Assembly: GCA_023397505.1 (NCBI GenBank)
Contig: JAEWUC010000003.1
Coordinates: 62,001 to 126,000 of the forward strand
Length of the DNA stretch: 64,000 nucleotides
From: Bacteroidota bacterium
GTDB taxonomy: Bacteria > Bacteroidota > Ignavibacteria > Ignavibacteriales > Melioribacteraceae
Direction: 5' to 3'
The notes below the pieces were generated by a model, which saw only the letters and a program-made list of their open reading frames with translations, ran no database searches and had not been told where the DNA came from. Positions 21,297-29,245 of this stretch are shown here, piece by piece; the first letter of the stretch is position 1; every line of letters begins with the position of its first letter. A program made the position numbers and the translations under genes.

Positions 21297-21312
21297 TTGC
21301 ATAATTATGCAA
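21297..21312. promoter_or_regulatory. 16-bp perfect palindrome upstream of gdhA
   Basis: TTGCATAATTATGCAA is a perfect 16-base palindrome in the 216-base gap between the sugar-transferase stop (21345) and the gdhA start (21128). No gene or terminator explains it, and no T-run follows. It has the size of an operator for a dimeric regulator. Its regulator, if any, cannot be named. Confidence 0.35.
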
Positions 21313-21344
21313 GATTTTGAATAATTATTAATACCTTCCAGGTG

Positions 21345-21962
21345 TTAATCATAGTTGAAATTTATCGATTTCTTACCTGCGGAAAATATATAGATGACTG
21401 TTCTTGCAACTAAAGCAATATCCAACTTAAGAGAACTCTTTTCGAAATACATAATATCATATTTTGTTAGATCTTCAATTCCATTTGATTTATTGCCGTA
21501 CAACTGCCAAAGGCCTGTTATTCCAGGCTTTAAATTAATGCTGTTTCTTTTCTTATAATCATCGGGATACTTTTCTTTCAAAAATTTCAAATCTGATATC
21601 ATTAGCGGGCGCGGTCCCACTATATTCATCTTGCCGCTCAAGACCTGAAATAATTGAGGTAGTTCGTCTAGTCCGCTTTTCCTTAACTTAGTTGCAATTG
21701 TAGTAACGGACTTATCTTCGATAGGCAGTAAAAATTCTTTTCTGTTTTGATATGTATGCGCTTTTACGGTTGAGATCGTTTTAAATTTCACAATACGGAA
21801 TTTTCCATTTGTTAAGGTCAATCCCCTTTCCTGAATAAAAAGGGGGAACTCTTTCAACTCCAAAAGCAATAACAAAAAAATTATGATTTGCAGCGGCAAA
21901 GTAAGAATTATGACAATGATTGCAGTCAAATAATTAAATAGAGATGCTAATATTTTTGGCAT
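21345..21962 (-). CDS. Undecaprenyl-phosphate sugar phosphotransferase (WcaJ/RfbP catalytic type)
   Basis: 205 residues. One N-terminal membrane helix (about 9-35) is followed by the bacterial sugar-transferase domain: IQERGLTLTNGKFRIVKFKT, the KLRKSGLDELPQLFQVLSG core, NIVGPRPLM, and KPGITGLWQLYGNKS. Such enzymes load the first sugar phosphate of a surface glycan onto undecaprenyl phosphate. Only the monotopic catalytic part is present, without the four-helix N-terminal domain of WcaJ. It sits 7 bases after mlaE; no other glycan genes are near. Confidence 0.85.
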   Translation of the reverse strand: MPKILASLFNYLTAIIVIILTLPLQIIIFLLLLLELKEFPLFIQERGLTLTNGKFRIVKFKTISTVKAHTYQNRKEFLLPIEDKSVTTIATKLRKSGLDELPQLFQVLSGKMNIVGPRPLMISDLKFLKEKYPDDYKKRNSINLKPGITGLWQLYGNKSNGIEDLTKYDIMYFEKSSLKLDIALVARTVIYIFSAGKKSINFNYD

Positions 21963-21969
21963 TTATTTT

Positions 21970-22743
21970 TTAGAAAATAATCATCCACAAAACATAATCG
22001 AGGATTAGTATTAATGCAGAACTTAGCACGAAAGAACGAATTGTGGAAAGTCCAACACCTTCAGCCCCACCTTCAGTTTTAAAACCGATGTGACAACCAA
22101 GCAGCGAAGTAACCCCGCCGAAAACCATTCCTTTAATCAAACCGAAAATAAAATCGCTGAATAAAAAGTATCTTCTTACGGATTCAAAAAAAACATTAAA
22201 TGAAACGCCGAGAAATAAGTTGGATATAAAATATGCGCCCAACAAAGAAATTGAATTTGCAAAAACAATAAGAATCGGCATCATAATTATTGCGGCGAAG
22301 AAACGCGGAGTGGCAAGAAAACGTACCGGGCTAATTCCCATCGTATCGAGTGCATCAATTTGTTCGGTAACTTTCATCGAACCGAGTTCGGCGGCGATGG
22401 ATGCACCTACTCTTCCCGCAATAACAATTGCCGTTAATACAGGGCCAAGTTCAGTTATAATTGCGCGGCTTGTAGTTGCGCCAAGAAAAGACAACGGCGC
22501 AATTCCTTTTAACTGATAAGCCGCCTGCCATGCCGCAACAGCGCCAGTGAATACTGCAATTATTAATACCAGCGGAACAGAATTTACTCCTATATGTTCC
22601 ATCTGGAAAAGAAAATTCTTGCGGTTCTTTATCAATGATGGCGAATATTTAAAAATATCGCCAAGTAGTTTAAATACTTGCCCGGCTTCCTGAAAAAAAT
22701 CCAAAGTTTTTTTGCCGAGTTTTTGTGTGAAAGCAATAATCAT
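21970..22743 (-). CDS. mlaE: MlaE/YrbE family phospholipid ABC transporter permease
   Basis: 257 residues with about five membrane segments and the MlaE signatures: AITTELGP-like RAIITELGPVLTAIVIAGRVGASIAAELGSMKVTEQIDALDTMG and the late GFKTEGGAEGVGLSTIRSFV. MlaE is the inner-membrane permease of the system that moves phospholipids between inner and outer membranes. The usual partners mlaF (ATPase) and mlaD (MCE) are not adjacent; it lies between an antiporter and a sugar transferase on the same transcript. Confidence 0.92.
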   Translation of the reverse strand: MIIAFTQKLGKKTLDFFQEAGQVFKLLGDIFKYSPSLIKNRKNFLFQMEHIGVNSVPLVLIIAVFTGAVAAWQAAYQLKGIAPLSFLGATTSRAIITELGPVLTAIVIAGRVGASIAAELGSMKVTEQIDALDTMGISPVRFLATPRFFAAIIMMPILIVFANSISLLGAYFISNLFLGVSFNVFFESVRRYFLFSDFIFGLIKGMVFGGVTSLLGCHIGFKTEGGAEGVGLSTIRSFVLSSALILILDYVLWMIIF

Positions 22744-22770
22744 AATAAATAATTTTTTCTTTGAGCAAAT

Positions 22771-24453
22771 CTATGAAAGTTGTTTGATATTAGATATAAA
22801 TTCTGTCGGATTACGTGATTCCGAAAGCCGGTTTATTATTTCTTCTTTGCCAATTGTGCCGGAAATTTCCGCGAGCAGTTTTAATTGAAGTTCGGGATCG
22901 TTTTGAGGTGTTATTAATAGAATAATTATTTTAGCAGGCAAACCGTCGTGTGAATTGAAATCGATACCGGTTTTATGAATGGCAACAGCCAGAATCGGAT
23001 CCGTCACGTTTACCTTTGCGTGTGGAATTGCCAAATGTTTTTCGAGTCCGGTAGAAAACAATTCTTCACGTGTCATAACTTCTCCAATTAATTTTTCGTT
23101 ACTAAGTTTATGATACTTCGAAACTTTGAGGCACAATTCCTTAATCACTTCTGTTTTTGTAGCAGCATTTGTAAAGAAAATATTTTCCGCTTTTAAAAGT
23201 TCTAAAAAGCCGGACATCCTTTTATTTCTCTTTAAAAAGTAACTCATTAACGGCGCACTTGTTATTGATGTAACCAAAGCCATTATCACTAAAGCAACAA
23301 AAACTTTTTCTTGAATTAGATTATACTTAAGAGCAATTATACCAAGTATAATTTCCATTGCACCCCGCGAATTCATTCCGAAGCCAACTGCTAAAGAATT
23401 ATTTTTACTCATTCCGCCCCAATAAGCACCCAAACCGCATCCAATAACTTTTCCAGCAAATGCGAGAATTAAAAAAATAGAGACGAGTAAAAAATCAAAA
23501 CTCTCGATGAAGTTAATTCTTAATCCAATCGATACAAAAAATAGTGGGGCAAAGATATTAGTTACAAACTGCTGAATAATTTCGCGTGTGTCTTGCTTAA
23601 GGTGAACAGAATCTCCGACCGCAATACCAATTATAAATGCGCCGAATATTGCATGTACGCCGATGTACTCCGTAAATGCAGCGCTTAGTAAACCAAGCAC
23701 AAAAATAAAGTTTAAAATCCCGCCGGGGTAAGAAGTAAATTTTTCCAGTTTCGGAATTATATAATTGATAATTCTTCTGCCAATTAATAGTGTAAACAAT
23801 ACAAAACCTATTAATGAAAGAATCAGCCACTGAAGTCCCATAGCATGCGTGCTGTGTCCAATCATTCCAATTATAATCGAAAATATAATCCACCCGATTA
23901 GGTCATTGAACATTGCAGAGGTAATAATCAGCAAACCTATTTCGGTTTTAAAAATATTTAAATCCATTAATGCTTTTGCTACAACAGGCAATGCGGTAAT
24001 TGACAAAGCCGTTCCAATAAAAAGTGCGAATGGTAAACGCATATCAAAATTATCAATACCCATTTGATAAGGAAATAAATACGCAACAACAAATCCTATT
24101 GCAAAAGGAAATAAAACACCTAGAAGACTTACAATCGATGCTGTTTTACCCTGTGTTAAAGCGAGACTTAAATCAATTTCGAGACCAAGTACAAGCAAAA
24201 GCAAAACAAGACTTAATTCGGTGATTCCATTAAAAGCAAAATTAGTAGCGGTGGAGTAATTAAATAGAGAATTATAAAACTCTGGGAAGATAGAACCAAA
24301 AATTGTAGGGCCTAAAATTATACCCGCGATAATTTCTCCAATAACAATCGGCTGCCTGAATTTTCGAAGCACCTCGCCGATTCCTCTTCCAATTAAAAGG
24401 ATAACGCCAATGCCCAAAAGAAAATAAACTATTTCTATCGAAGTAAATTTCAT
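22771..24453 (-). CDS. CPA2-type cation/H+ antiporter with C-terminal PTS EIIA domain
   Basis: 560 residues. The first 400 or so form a monovalent cation:proton antiporter with 12-13 membrane segments (RQPIVIGEIIAGIILGPTIFG; LLLLVLGLEIDLS; GVHAIFGAFIIGIAVGD; GFGMNSRGAMEII). From about 415 a PTS EIIA type-2 (fructose/nitrogen) domain follows, with GLEKHLAIPHAKV holding H478 in the phospho-acceptor position and the LLITPQNDPELQLKLLAEIS stretch. Transport could thus be tuned by phosphorylation from HPr or a nitrogen PTS, or the domain may only sense. It starts 10 bases after usp. Confidence 0.9.
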   Translation of the reverse strand: MKFTSIEIVYFLLGIGVILLIGRGIGEVLRKFRQPIVIGEIIAGIILGPTIFGSIFPEFYNSLFNYSTATNFAFNGITELSLVLLLLVLGLEIDLSLALTQGKTASIVSLLGVLFPFAIGFVVAYLFPYQMGIDNFDMRLPFALFIGTALSITALPVVAKALMDLNIFKTEIGLLIITSAMFNDLIGWIIFSIIIGMIGHSTHAMGLQWLILSLIGFVLFTLLIGRRIINYIIPKLEKFTSYPGGILNFIFVLGLLSAAFTEYIGVHAIFGAFIIGIAVGDSVHLKQDTREIIQQFVTNIFAPLFFVSIGLRINFIESFDFLLVSIFLILAFAGKVIGCGLGAYWGGMSKNNSLAVGFGMNSRGAMEIILGIIALKYNLIQEKVFVALVIMALVTSITSAPLMSYFLKRNKRMSGFLELLKAENIFFTNAATKTEVIKELCLKVSKYHKLSNEKLIGEVMTREELFSTGLEKHLAIPHAKVNVTDPILAVAIHKTGIDFNSHDGLPAKIIILLITPQNDPELQLKLLAEISGTIGKEEIINRLSESRNPTEFISNIKQLS

Positions 24454-24463
24454 AATTCTCGTT

Positions 24464-25309
24464 TCAGTTGGAGTTTTGTCTAACTATCAATAATGCACAA
24501 GGAATCTGGTTGAGAATAAATTCCAAATCGTGTTGAAAAATTCTGTCGAAAAGTTTTAAGCGTTTGGGGGGCGATGGAACAACTATCAAGTCTCCCGAGT
24601 TTTCCCGTGCATAATTGCTCAACTCCCATCCTTGTTTTCCATAAAGACATAAAGTCTTAACCATATTTCCCGTTAAATTATTTTCTTGAGCAAATACTTT
24701 TAATTTTTGTTCTTCTTCTTTCTGCCAGCCAATTCTTTTCTCTTCTGTCTCTTGAACAGAACCGCCGTCGGAGATTGTAATTGCAAGTCCCGGTATTTGA
24801 AATTCTCTTATAAGAATAAACTCATCGGCATTTTCCAGTTTTGCAAGTTCATAACCTTTTTTAATAGAGAATTCACCAAGAGGATTGTACTGAACCGATA
24901 CGCAAAATTTTTTAAACCGCAAAGCATTTTCAGAAGGATTGGTAAGGATAAGAACTGTACAAGCAGCTTCTCTCATAATTTTACGTGCGACAGATCCAAT
25001 GTAATATTTTAACATGCTTTCTTTTTCTAACGCGCCGCTGATTAAAAGATCAGCTCCTTTTTCGGAACAAGTATTAATAATTACTTTAGCTGGTTCACCA
25101 ACCTTCCAAACTAATTCGCAGGAATTCTCATCAATGCCGGCTTTATTCAACAAGTTTCTCATAAGTTCAACAGTACCGCTGTTTTTTTCACCAACATGAA
25201 TTAAACATAACTGCGAACTGAATAAATCCCTCAACCTTTTGGCAGTTTTAAGAAGAGATAAAGCGTTGGGCGAAAAAGTAATTGCAAGTCCAATCTTTTT
25301 AAATATCAT
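24464..25309 (-). CDS. Tandem universal stress protein (UspA family)
   Basis: 281 residues from the ATG at 25309 (MIFKKIGLAITFSPNAL); 24 further residues are open upstream but look non-coding. The first Usp domain has GSVARKIMREAACTVLILT, the G-x2-G-x9-G(S/T)-like ATP-binding end. The second half (about 150-281) is more divergent, ending QHDLEFILNQIPCALLIVRQ. Tandem Usp proteins are often coupled to ion transport, and this one leads the antiporter gene by 10 bases. Confidence 0.82.
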   Translation of the reverse strand: MIFKKIGLAITFSPNALSLLKTAKRLRDLFSSQLCLIHVGEKNSGTVELMRNLLNKAGIDENSCELVWKVGEPAKVIINTCSEKGADLLISGALEKESMLKYYIGSVARKIMREAACTVLILTNPSENALRFKKFCVSVQYNPLGEFSIKKGYELAKLENADEFILIREFQIPGLAITISDGGSVQETEEKRIGWQKEEEQKLKVFAQENNLTGNMVKTLCLYGKQGWELSNYARENSGDLIVVPSPPKRLKLFDRIFQHDLEFILNQIPCALLIVRQNSN

Positions 25310-25594
25310 TTTAATTTTTTGATTTGTTTTTGTTTTACAATTTACAAAAAGATTGTAAGAGAAAAACTTTAATGCTGTCAATTTTTTTATTTTTTATCTA
25401 TATTAAAGTTGGAATATGAAGCAGGATTTTAAAGGATTGTATTATTATTCTTGACTTCGGAAGAAGGTTCTTGATTCAAAGTCAAACTTTATTGTTTAAA
25501 AGTTAGTTTATGCTCAAAAACAAAATCATGAGTAAGTAATAGGAAGTTTAGTTTTCGAAAAAATATTATTAACAAACAATTTATAGTGAATGAC

Positions 25595-26656
25595 ATGAAC
25601 ATCGAAATCATCGAAAGAGAAACCAAGGTAGTTATTCCTGAAAATTTACCATTCGGGAAATATTATACCGACCATATTTTTGAAATGGATTACGTTGCTT
25701 CGCAAGGCGGATGGCAAAAACCGGTAATTAAAAAATTTGAAGACTTGCATCTAAGTCCCGCCGCAATGGTTTTGCATTACGGTCAGGCAATATTTGAGGG
25801 ATTAAAAGCATACAAACAGGATAATGGAAGAATAGCATTATTCCGCCCCGAGAAAAATGTTGAGCGTTTAAATCGATCGGCAAAAAGAATGTGCATTCCC
25901 GAAGTCGATCCTGCACTTGCGCTGGAAGCAATTCTTGATTTGGTAAAAGTTGATAAAGAATGGATCCCTTCGCGCCCGGGTTATTCGTTATATATCCGTC
26001 CTTTTATGTTTGCAAGCGAACCGAGTTTTGGCGTTCGCCCGGCAGATAATTATAAGTTTATTGTTATGCTCAGTCCGGTTGGACCATATTATCCCGAAGG
26101 ATTTAAACCGGTTCCGATAATGGTTACTGATAAATATGTCCGCGCAGTTCGCAAAGGCACAGGCGAAGCAAAAGCTGCAGGCAATTACGCGGCGGGATTA
26201 GCCGCGCAAGCCGAGGCAAAAAAAGAAGGATACAGCCAAATTTTATGGCTCGATGCCGTTGAACAAAAATATATTGAAGAAGTCGGCGCGATGAATATTT
26301 TCGTAAACTTTAAAGATGAAGTTGCAACGCCGATGTTAAGCGGTTCTATTTTACCGGGTGTTACCAGAATGTCTGTTCTTCAAATATTAAAAGACTGGGG
26401 ATATAATGTAAATGAAAGATTGATTTCACTTCAAGAAGTTATTGACGGTTATAAAGCAGGTAAACTTCTTGAAATTTTTGGTACAGGAACTGCCGCTGTA
26501 ATTTCATCAGTCAGTAAATTAAAATACAACGAAGAGATTTTAAAATTCAGCGATGAAACCGCCGGAGAACTCGGCACAAAATTATACAACGAATTAACAG
26601 GAATTCAATACGGAAGAATTGAAGACCGTCATAATTGGCTAACTTATTTGGATTAA
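25595..26656 (+). CDS. ilvE: Branched-chain amino-acid aminotransferase
   Basis: 353 residues from the ATG at 25595; a GTG nine bases earlier is also possible. It makes leucine, isoleucine and valine from their keto acids. Fold type IV BCAT features: LHYGQAIFEGLKAYK, FRPEKNVERLNRSAKRM, the PLP lysine region GTGEAKAAGNYAAGL, LDAVEQKYIEEVGAMNIF and GTGTAAVISSV. The pattern is that of the longer eukaryote/Bacteroidetes-type BCAT rather than E. coli IlvE. It is divergent from usp across about 285 bases that hold an inverted repeat (TTGACTT, 25451-25457 with AAGTCAA, 25479-25485) but no leader peptide that I recognise. Confidence 0.94.
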   Translation: MNIEIIERETKVVIPENLPFGKYYTDHIFEMDYVASQGGWQKPVIKKFEDLHLSPAAMVLHYGQAIFEGLKAYKQDNGRIALFRPEKNVERLNRSAKRMCIPEVDPALALEAILDLVKVDKEWIPSRPGYSLYIRPFMFASEPSFGVRPADNYKFIVMLSPVGPYYPEGFKPVPIMVTDKYVRAVRKGTGEAKAAGNYAAGLAAQAEAKKEGYSQILWLDAVEQKYIEEVGAMNIFVNFKDEVATPMLSGSILPGVTRMSVLQILKDWGYNVNERLISLQEVIDGYKAGKLLEIFGTGTAAVISSVSKLKYNEEILKFSDETAGELGTKLYNELTGIQYGRIEDRHNWLTYLD

Positions 26657-26663
26657 TACTATA

Positions 26664-27764
26664 ATGAATAAAATATCCCAGAAATTTTTCCACTCATTAA
26701 CGGTTGTTGTTTTTTTAACAACAGCCGTTTTTTGTCAACCAAACTCAAATCCTAAAAACATAATTTTGCTCATCGGCGACGGAATGGGCTTAAGTACGGT
26801 AACAGCTTCGGTATTCTCGATTGAAAATGATCCGTTCAAAAAATTTAAATCGATCGGCTTAATGGTTACATGTTCAGCAGATAAACTTGTAACCGATTCT
26901 GCTGCAGGAGTTACTGCACTCGCTACTGGGTACAAAACTAAAAATTGGAGTTTATGTGTTTCCCCCGAAGGCGATACATTAAAAAATCTATTTGAATTCG
27001 CTAAAGAAAAAAATTATTCAACCGGTATAGTTGCCACAATTTCGTTTACAAATGCTACACCTGCCGGATTTTATGCTCATTTTAACAACAGAAGCGACGA
27101 AAAAGTAATTGCGCGACAATTTTTAGACAGCGACATTGATGTAGCTATTGCGGGCGGAACAGATTTTCTTTCTACAAAAATTTATAGAAATACTTCTAAC
27201 GATTCAATAACATTCATCGATTCTATTAAGAACAAAAACTACTCGTACTTTGCAAGTTACCCGGAACTTAAGGTGAATAATTCATCGAACAAGTTTTTAG
27301 CGTTGTTAGATAAATATTCTCTGCCCAAAGCGCCGCAACGCGATTATACTCTCGGCGATTTAACTAATATTGCAATCGATAAACTTTCGCAAAACAAAGA
27401 AGGATTTGTTTTGATGGTTGAAGGTTCTTTGATTGATAAAGGTGCAGAACAGAACAATTACGAATACATGATTGGCGAACAAAAAGATTTTAACTATGCC
27501 GTAAATGCCGCTTTGGAATTCGCTGAAAAAGACGGTAATACTCTTGTTGTTGTTACTTCCGACCATGAAAGCGGCGGCTTTGCAGTTAAAGGAACCGACA
27601 GAAAAAATATTGAACCTCACTGGGCTGTTAAAAGCTCACACACAGCTGCAATGGTTGGTATTTATAGTTTCGGCCCCGGCTCCGAAAAGTTTAACGGTAT
27701 TTTGGAAAACAACAAAGTTGGAAGGATTCTTATTAATTATATAGAACCAAAAATTAACTGGTAA
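26664..27764 (+). CDS. Secreted alkaline phosphatase
   Basis: 366 residues with a signal peptide (KISQKFFHSLTVVVFLTTAVFC; the terminal cysteine may be a lipobox, FCQP, though it is weak). The PhoA-like core has IGDGMG (metal-binding D39), DSAAG (78-82) with nucleophile S79, and SDHESGGF plus VKSSHTA for zinc binding. It releases phosphate from monoesters in the periplasm. The E. coli-specific second half is shortened. It begins 7 bases after ilvE but has no obvious functional link. Confidence 0.9.
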   Translation: MNKISQKFFHSLTVVVFLTTAVFCQPNSNPKNIILLIGDGMGLSTVTASVFSIENDPFKKFKSIGLMVTCSADKLVTDSAAGVTALATGYKTKNWSLCVSPEGDTLKNLFEFAKEKNYSTGIVATISFTNATPAGFYAHFNNRSDEKVIARQFLDSDIDVAIAGGTDFLSTKIYRNTSNDSITFIDSIKNKNYSYFASYPELKVNNSSNKFLALLDKYSLPKAPQRDYTLGDLTNIAIDKLSQNKEGFVLMVEGSLIDKGAEQNNYEYMIGEQKDFNYAVNAALEFAEKDGNTLVVVTSDHESGGFAVKGTDRKNIEPHWAVKSSHTAAMVGIYSFGPGSEKFNGILENNKVGRILINYIEPKINW

Positions 27765-27780
27765 TTTTTTTAGTCCCCTC

Positions 27781-27810
27781 TTGACATAGTGCTCATCCGT
27801 TCACTATATT
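27781..27810 (+). promoter_or_regulatory. lexA promoter (sigma70-type)
   Basis: TTGACA at 27781-27786 and TATATT at 27805-27810 are separated by 18 bases. This is a near-consensus promoter 25 bases before the lexA ATG, so the transcript start should lie near 27817 and the leader is very short. The spacer is filled by the first of two operator-like palindromes. Confidence 0.85.
27787..27806. promoter_or_regulatory. Putative LexA operator 1, TAGTG-N10-CACTA
   Basis: TAGTGCTC and GTTCACTA flank a four-base core; the outer five bases on each side are perfectly inverted. It occupies most of the spacer between the -35 and -10 boxes, and its last two bases overlap the -10. Its right arm is the inverse complement of the left arm of operator 2. 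Confidence 0.75.
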
Positions 27811-27812
27811 CG

Positions 27813-27832
27813 TAGTGAACAAACGAGCACTA
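27813..27832. promoter_or_regulatory. Putative LexA operator 2, TAGTG-N10-CACTA
   Basis: TAGTGAAC and GAGCACTA flank a four-base core. It covers the expected transcription start and ends 2 bases before the lexA ATG, taking the place of a normal ribosome-binding sequence. With operator 1 it forms a 46-base nested palindrome (27787-27832) centred on the six-base TATTCG between them. Confidence 0.75.
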
Positions 27833-27834
27833 CT

Positions 27835-28464
27835 ATGAAAAAAGACGAAATAACCGACCGCCAACAGGAAATTCTGAACTTCATTCAGGATTATGTTGAG
27901 TTTAACAGCTATCCCCCAACTTATAGAGAGATTGGCAAAAAATTTAACATCGCAAGCACATTTGGCGTTAAACGCCATATCGATGCCTTGGTTAAAAAAG
28001 GATACTTAAACAATTCCAACAATCTAAGTCGAACACTGACATTGGTTGTTAATAATAATCCTATTCATAAAGAACCGATAGTTGAGATACCGGTCGTAGG
28101 CCGTGTTGCCGCAGGTTACCCAATTCTCGCAGAAGAAAATATTGAAGGTCACTTAACCATTGACCGGAATATGATTAACAGCACAAGTGATTGTTTCGGA
28201 TTAAAAGTGCGCGGCGATAGTATGATTAACGCGGGAATTCTCGAAGGCGATTTAGTCATTGTTTCTCCTCAAAAACAAGCATCAAACGGAGATATTATTG
28301 TTGCTTTGCTCGGCGATGAAGCAACAATGAAACGCTTTCAAATAGAAGATGGTAGAATTTTCCTTATTCCCGAAAACGAAAAATACGAACCAATACCTGT
28401 TAACAATACCGAAGAATTTTCGATAGTAGGTAAGGTTATAGGTGTTTTCAGAAGCTATAACTAA
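27835..28464 (+). CDS. lexA: LexA SOS-response repressor
   Basis: 209 residues. The N-terminal winged helix (about 1-70) has NSYPPTYREIGKKFNIAST and VKRHIDALVKKGYL. The S24 domain has the A93-G94 self-cleavage bond (VGRVAAGYP), nucleophile S129 (RGDSM) and general base K166 (TMKRF), so it should self-cleave on RecA filaments. The promoter is overlaid by two palindromes that are the obvious autoregulatory sites. It heads a three-gene unit with two small genes; no imuAB or dnaE2 follows. Confidence 0.96.
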   Translation: MKKDEITDRQQEILNFIQDYVEFNSYPPTYREIGKKFNIASTFGVKRHIDALVKKGYLNNSNNLSRTLTLVVNNNPIHKEPIVEIPVVGRVAAGYPILAEENIEGHLTIDRNMINSTSDCFGLKVRGDSMINAGILEGDLVIVSPQKQASNGDIIVALLGDEATMKRFQIEDGRIFLIPENEKYEPIPVNNTEEFSIVGKVIGVFRSYN

Positions 28465-28476
28465 AAGAGGTACAAA

Positions 28477-28725
28477 ATGAAAAGTATATTCTTTACATCG
28501 GCAATTATAAATAGAAATAGGGTAAAATTTTTATACGGTTTAAACGAAGTTACATTGGAACCGTATTACATCTGCAGAAATAAAACAGGCAAAAAAGTTT
28601 TATACGGCAAACTTAACGGTTCAAATCAAATAAAGAGCTTTGAATACGAAAAGATATCGAACATAAAAATTCTTGGTTTCGAAAGATTTTCGCCTATAAT
28701 ACCGATAATGCCGTTATATAATTAA
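28477..28725 (+). CDS. Small WYL-domain-like protein in the lexA operon
   Basis: 82 residues; AGAGG precedes the ATG, 12 bases after lexA. I do not recognise a named family, but the pattern RVKFLYG (15-21), LEPYYI (27-32), KKVLYGKLNG (39-48) and KSFEYEKISNIKIL (53-66) resembles a lone WYL domain, a ligand- or nucleic-acid-sensing Sm-like beta barrel seen in DNA-damage and defence regulators. The tryptophan of the name-giving motif is missing, so the match is only structural in pattern. No membrane segment or signal peptide. Its stop overlaps the next start (TAATG). Confidence 0.6.
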   Translation: MKSIFFTSAIINRNRVKFLYGLNEVTLEPYYICRNKTGKKVLYGKLNGSNQIKSFEYEKISNIKILGFERFSPIIPIMPLYN

Positions 28726-29126
28726 TGAGAATTATGGCTGGAAATAGAACAAAAAGAGAACGCGTTGATCATTTGATCGACCACCTTTGGAGCAACGGCT
28801 ATTTAACTTTAAGCCGCAAGTTCGGAAAATATTTGCCCGCTCCTACCCTTCTCGGCAATTACGAGGTAGACGCAATTGCTAAATACAAAAAGAAAATTGC
28901 AATAGGATTAACTTTATCCAAAGAAGAACTTAATGATCCGTCACTCGTTACAAAATTAAGTTTTATTACTCATGAAAAATCAAAATTCCCCAACAATAGA
29001 GTTACATTATTCCTTGGTGTTCCAAACAATATGCTTATTAAAGCCCACATGCTTGTTGCCGGTTTGGATGATGAAACAAGAAATAGTATAAAGATTGTAT
29101 CTCTTCCGGAAGCAAGCAAGAACTAA
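28725..29126 (+). CDS. Uncharacterised protein, possible PD-(D/E)XK nuclease fold, in the lexA operon
   Basis: 133 residues, overlapping the preceding stop by one base. After a helical N-terminus (TKRERVDHLIDHLWSNGYLTL) it has PAPTLLGNYEVDAIAKYKKKIAIGLTL (39-64). An invariant-looking Asp (D49) after a beta-strand and a following lysine-rich hairpin resemble the core of restriction-endonuclease-like proteins, but the expected ExK strand reads GLT, so catalysis may be lost. A second strand set, RVTLFLGVP, follows. Alternative: a non-nucleolytic DNA-repair accessory. Expression should be SOS-controlled with lexA. Confidence 0.5.
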   Translation: MRIMAGNRTKRERVDHLIDHLWSNGYLTLSRKFGKYLPAPTLLGNYEVDAIAKYKKKIAIGLTLSKEELNDPSLVTKLSFITHEKSKFPNNRVTLFLGVPNNMLIKAHMLVAGLDDETRNSIKIVSLPEASKN

Positions 29127-29185
29127 CCAAAACTTCTAAAAGTTGAACAAAACTATTTAACAAATACCTTTAAAAAGCATTATCC

Positions 29186-29214
29186 TTGACATTTACTGCA
29201 TTGAGACCTATTTT
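29186..29214 (+). promoter_or_regulatory. Promoter of the uppS-bamA-lpx operon
   Basis: TTGACA (29186-29191), a 17-base spacer and TATTTT (29209-29214) lie 32 bases before the TTG start of uppS. It is the only good promoter match in the gap between the lexA operon and the envelope genes. No LexA-type palindrome is present here. Confidence 0.65.
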
Positions 29215-29245
29215 TTCGAGCCAAAAATAAAGGGCAGGAAAGTAT

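Noticed and set aside
29127..29185. Terminator after the lexA operon
   Set aside because: Only a five-base stem (AACTT/AAGTT) without a T-run is present, too weak to call.
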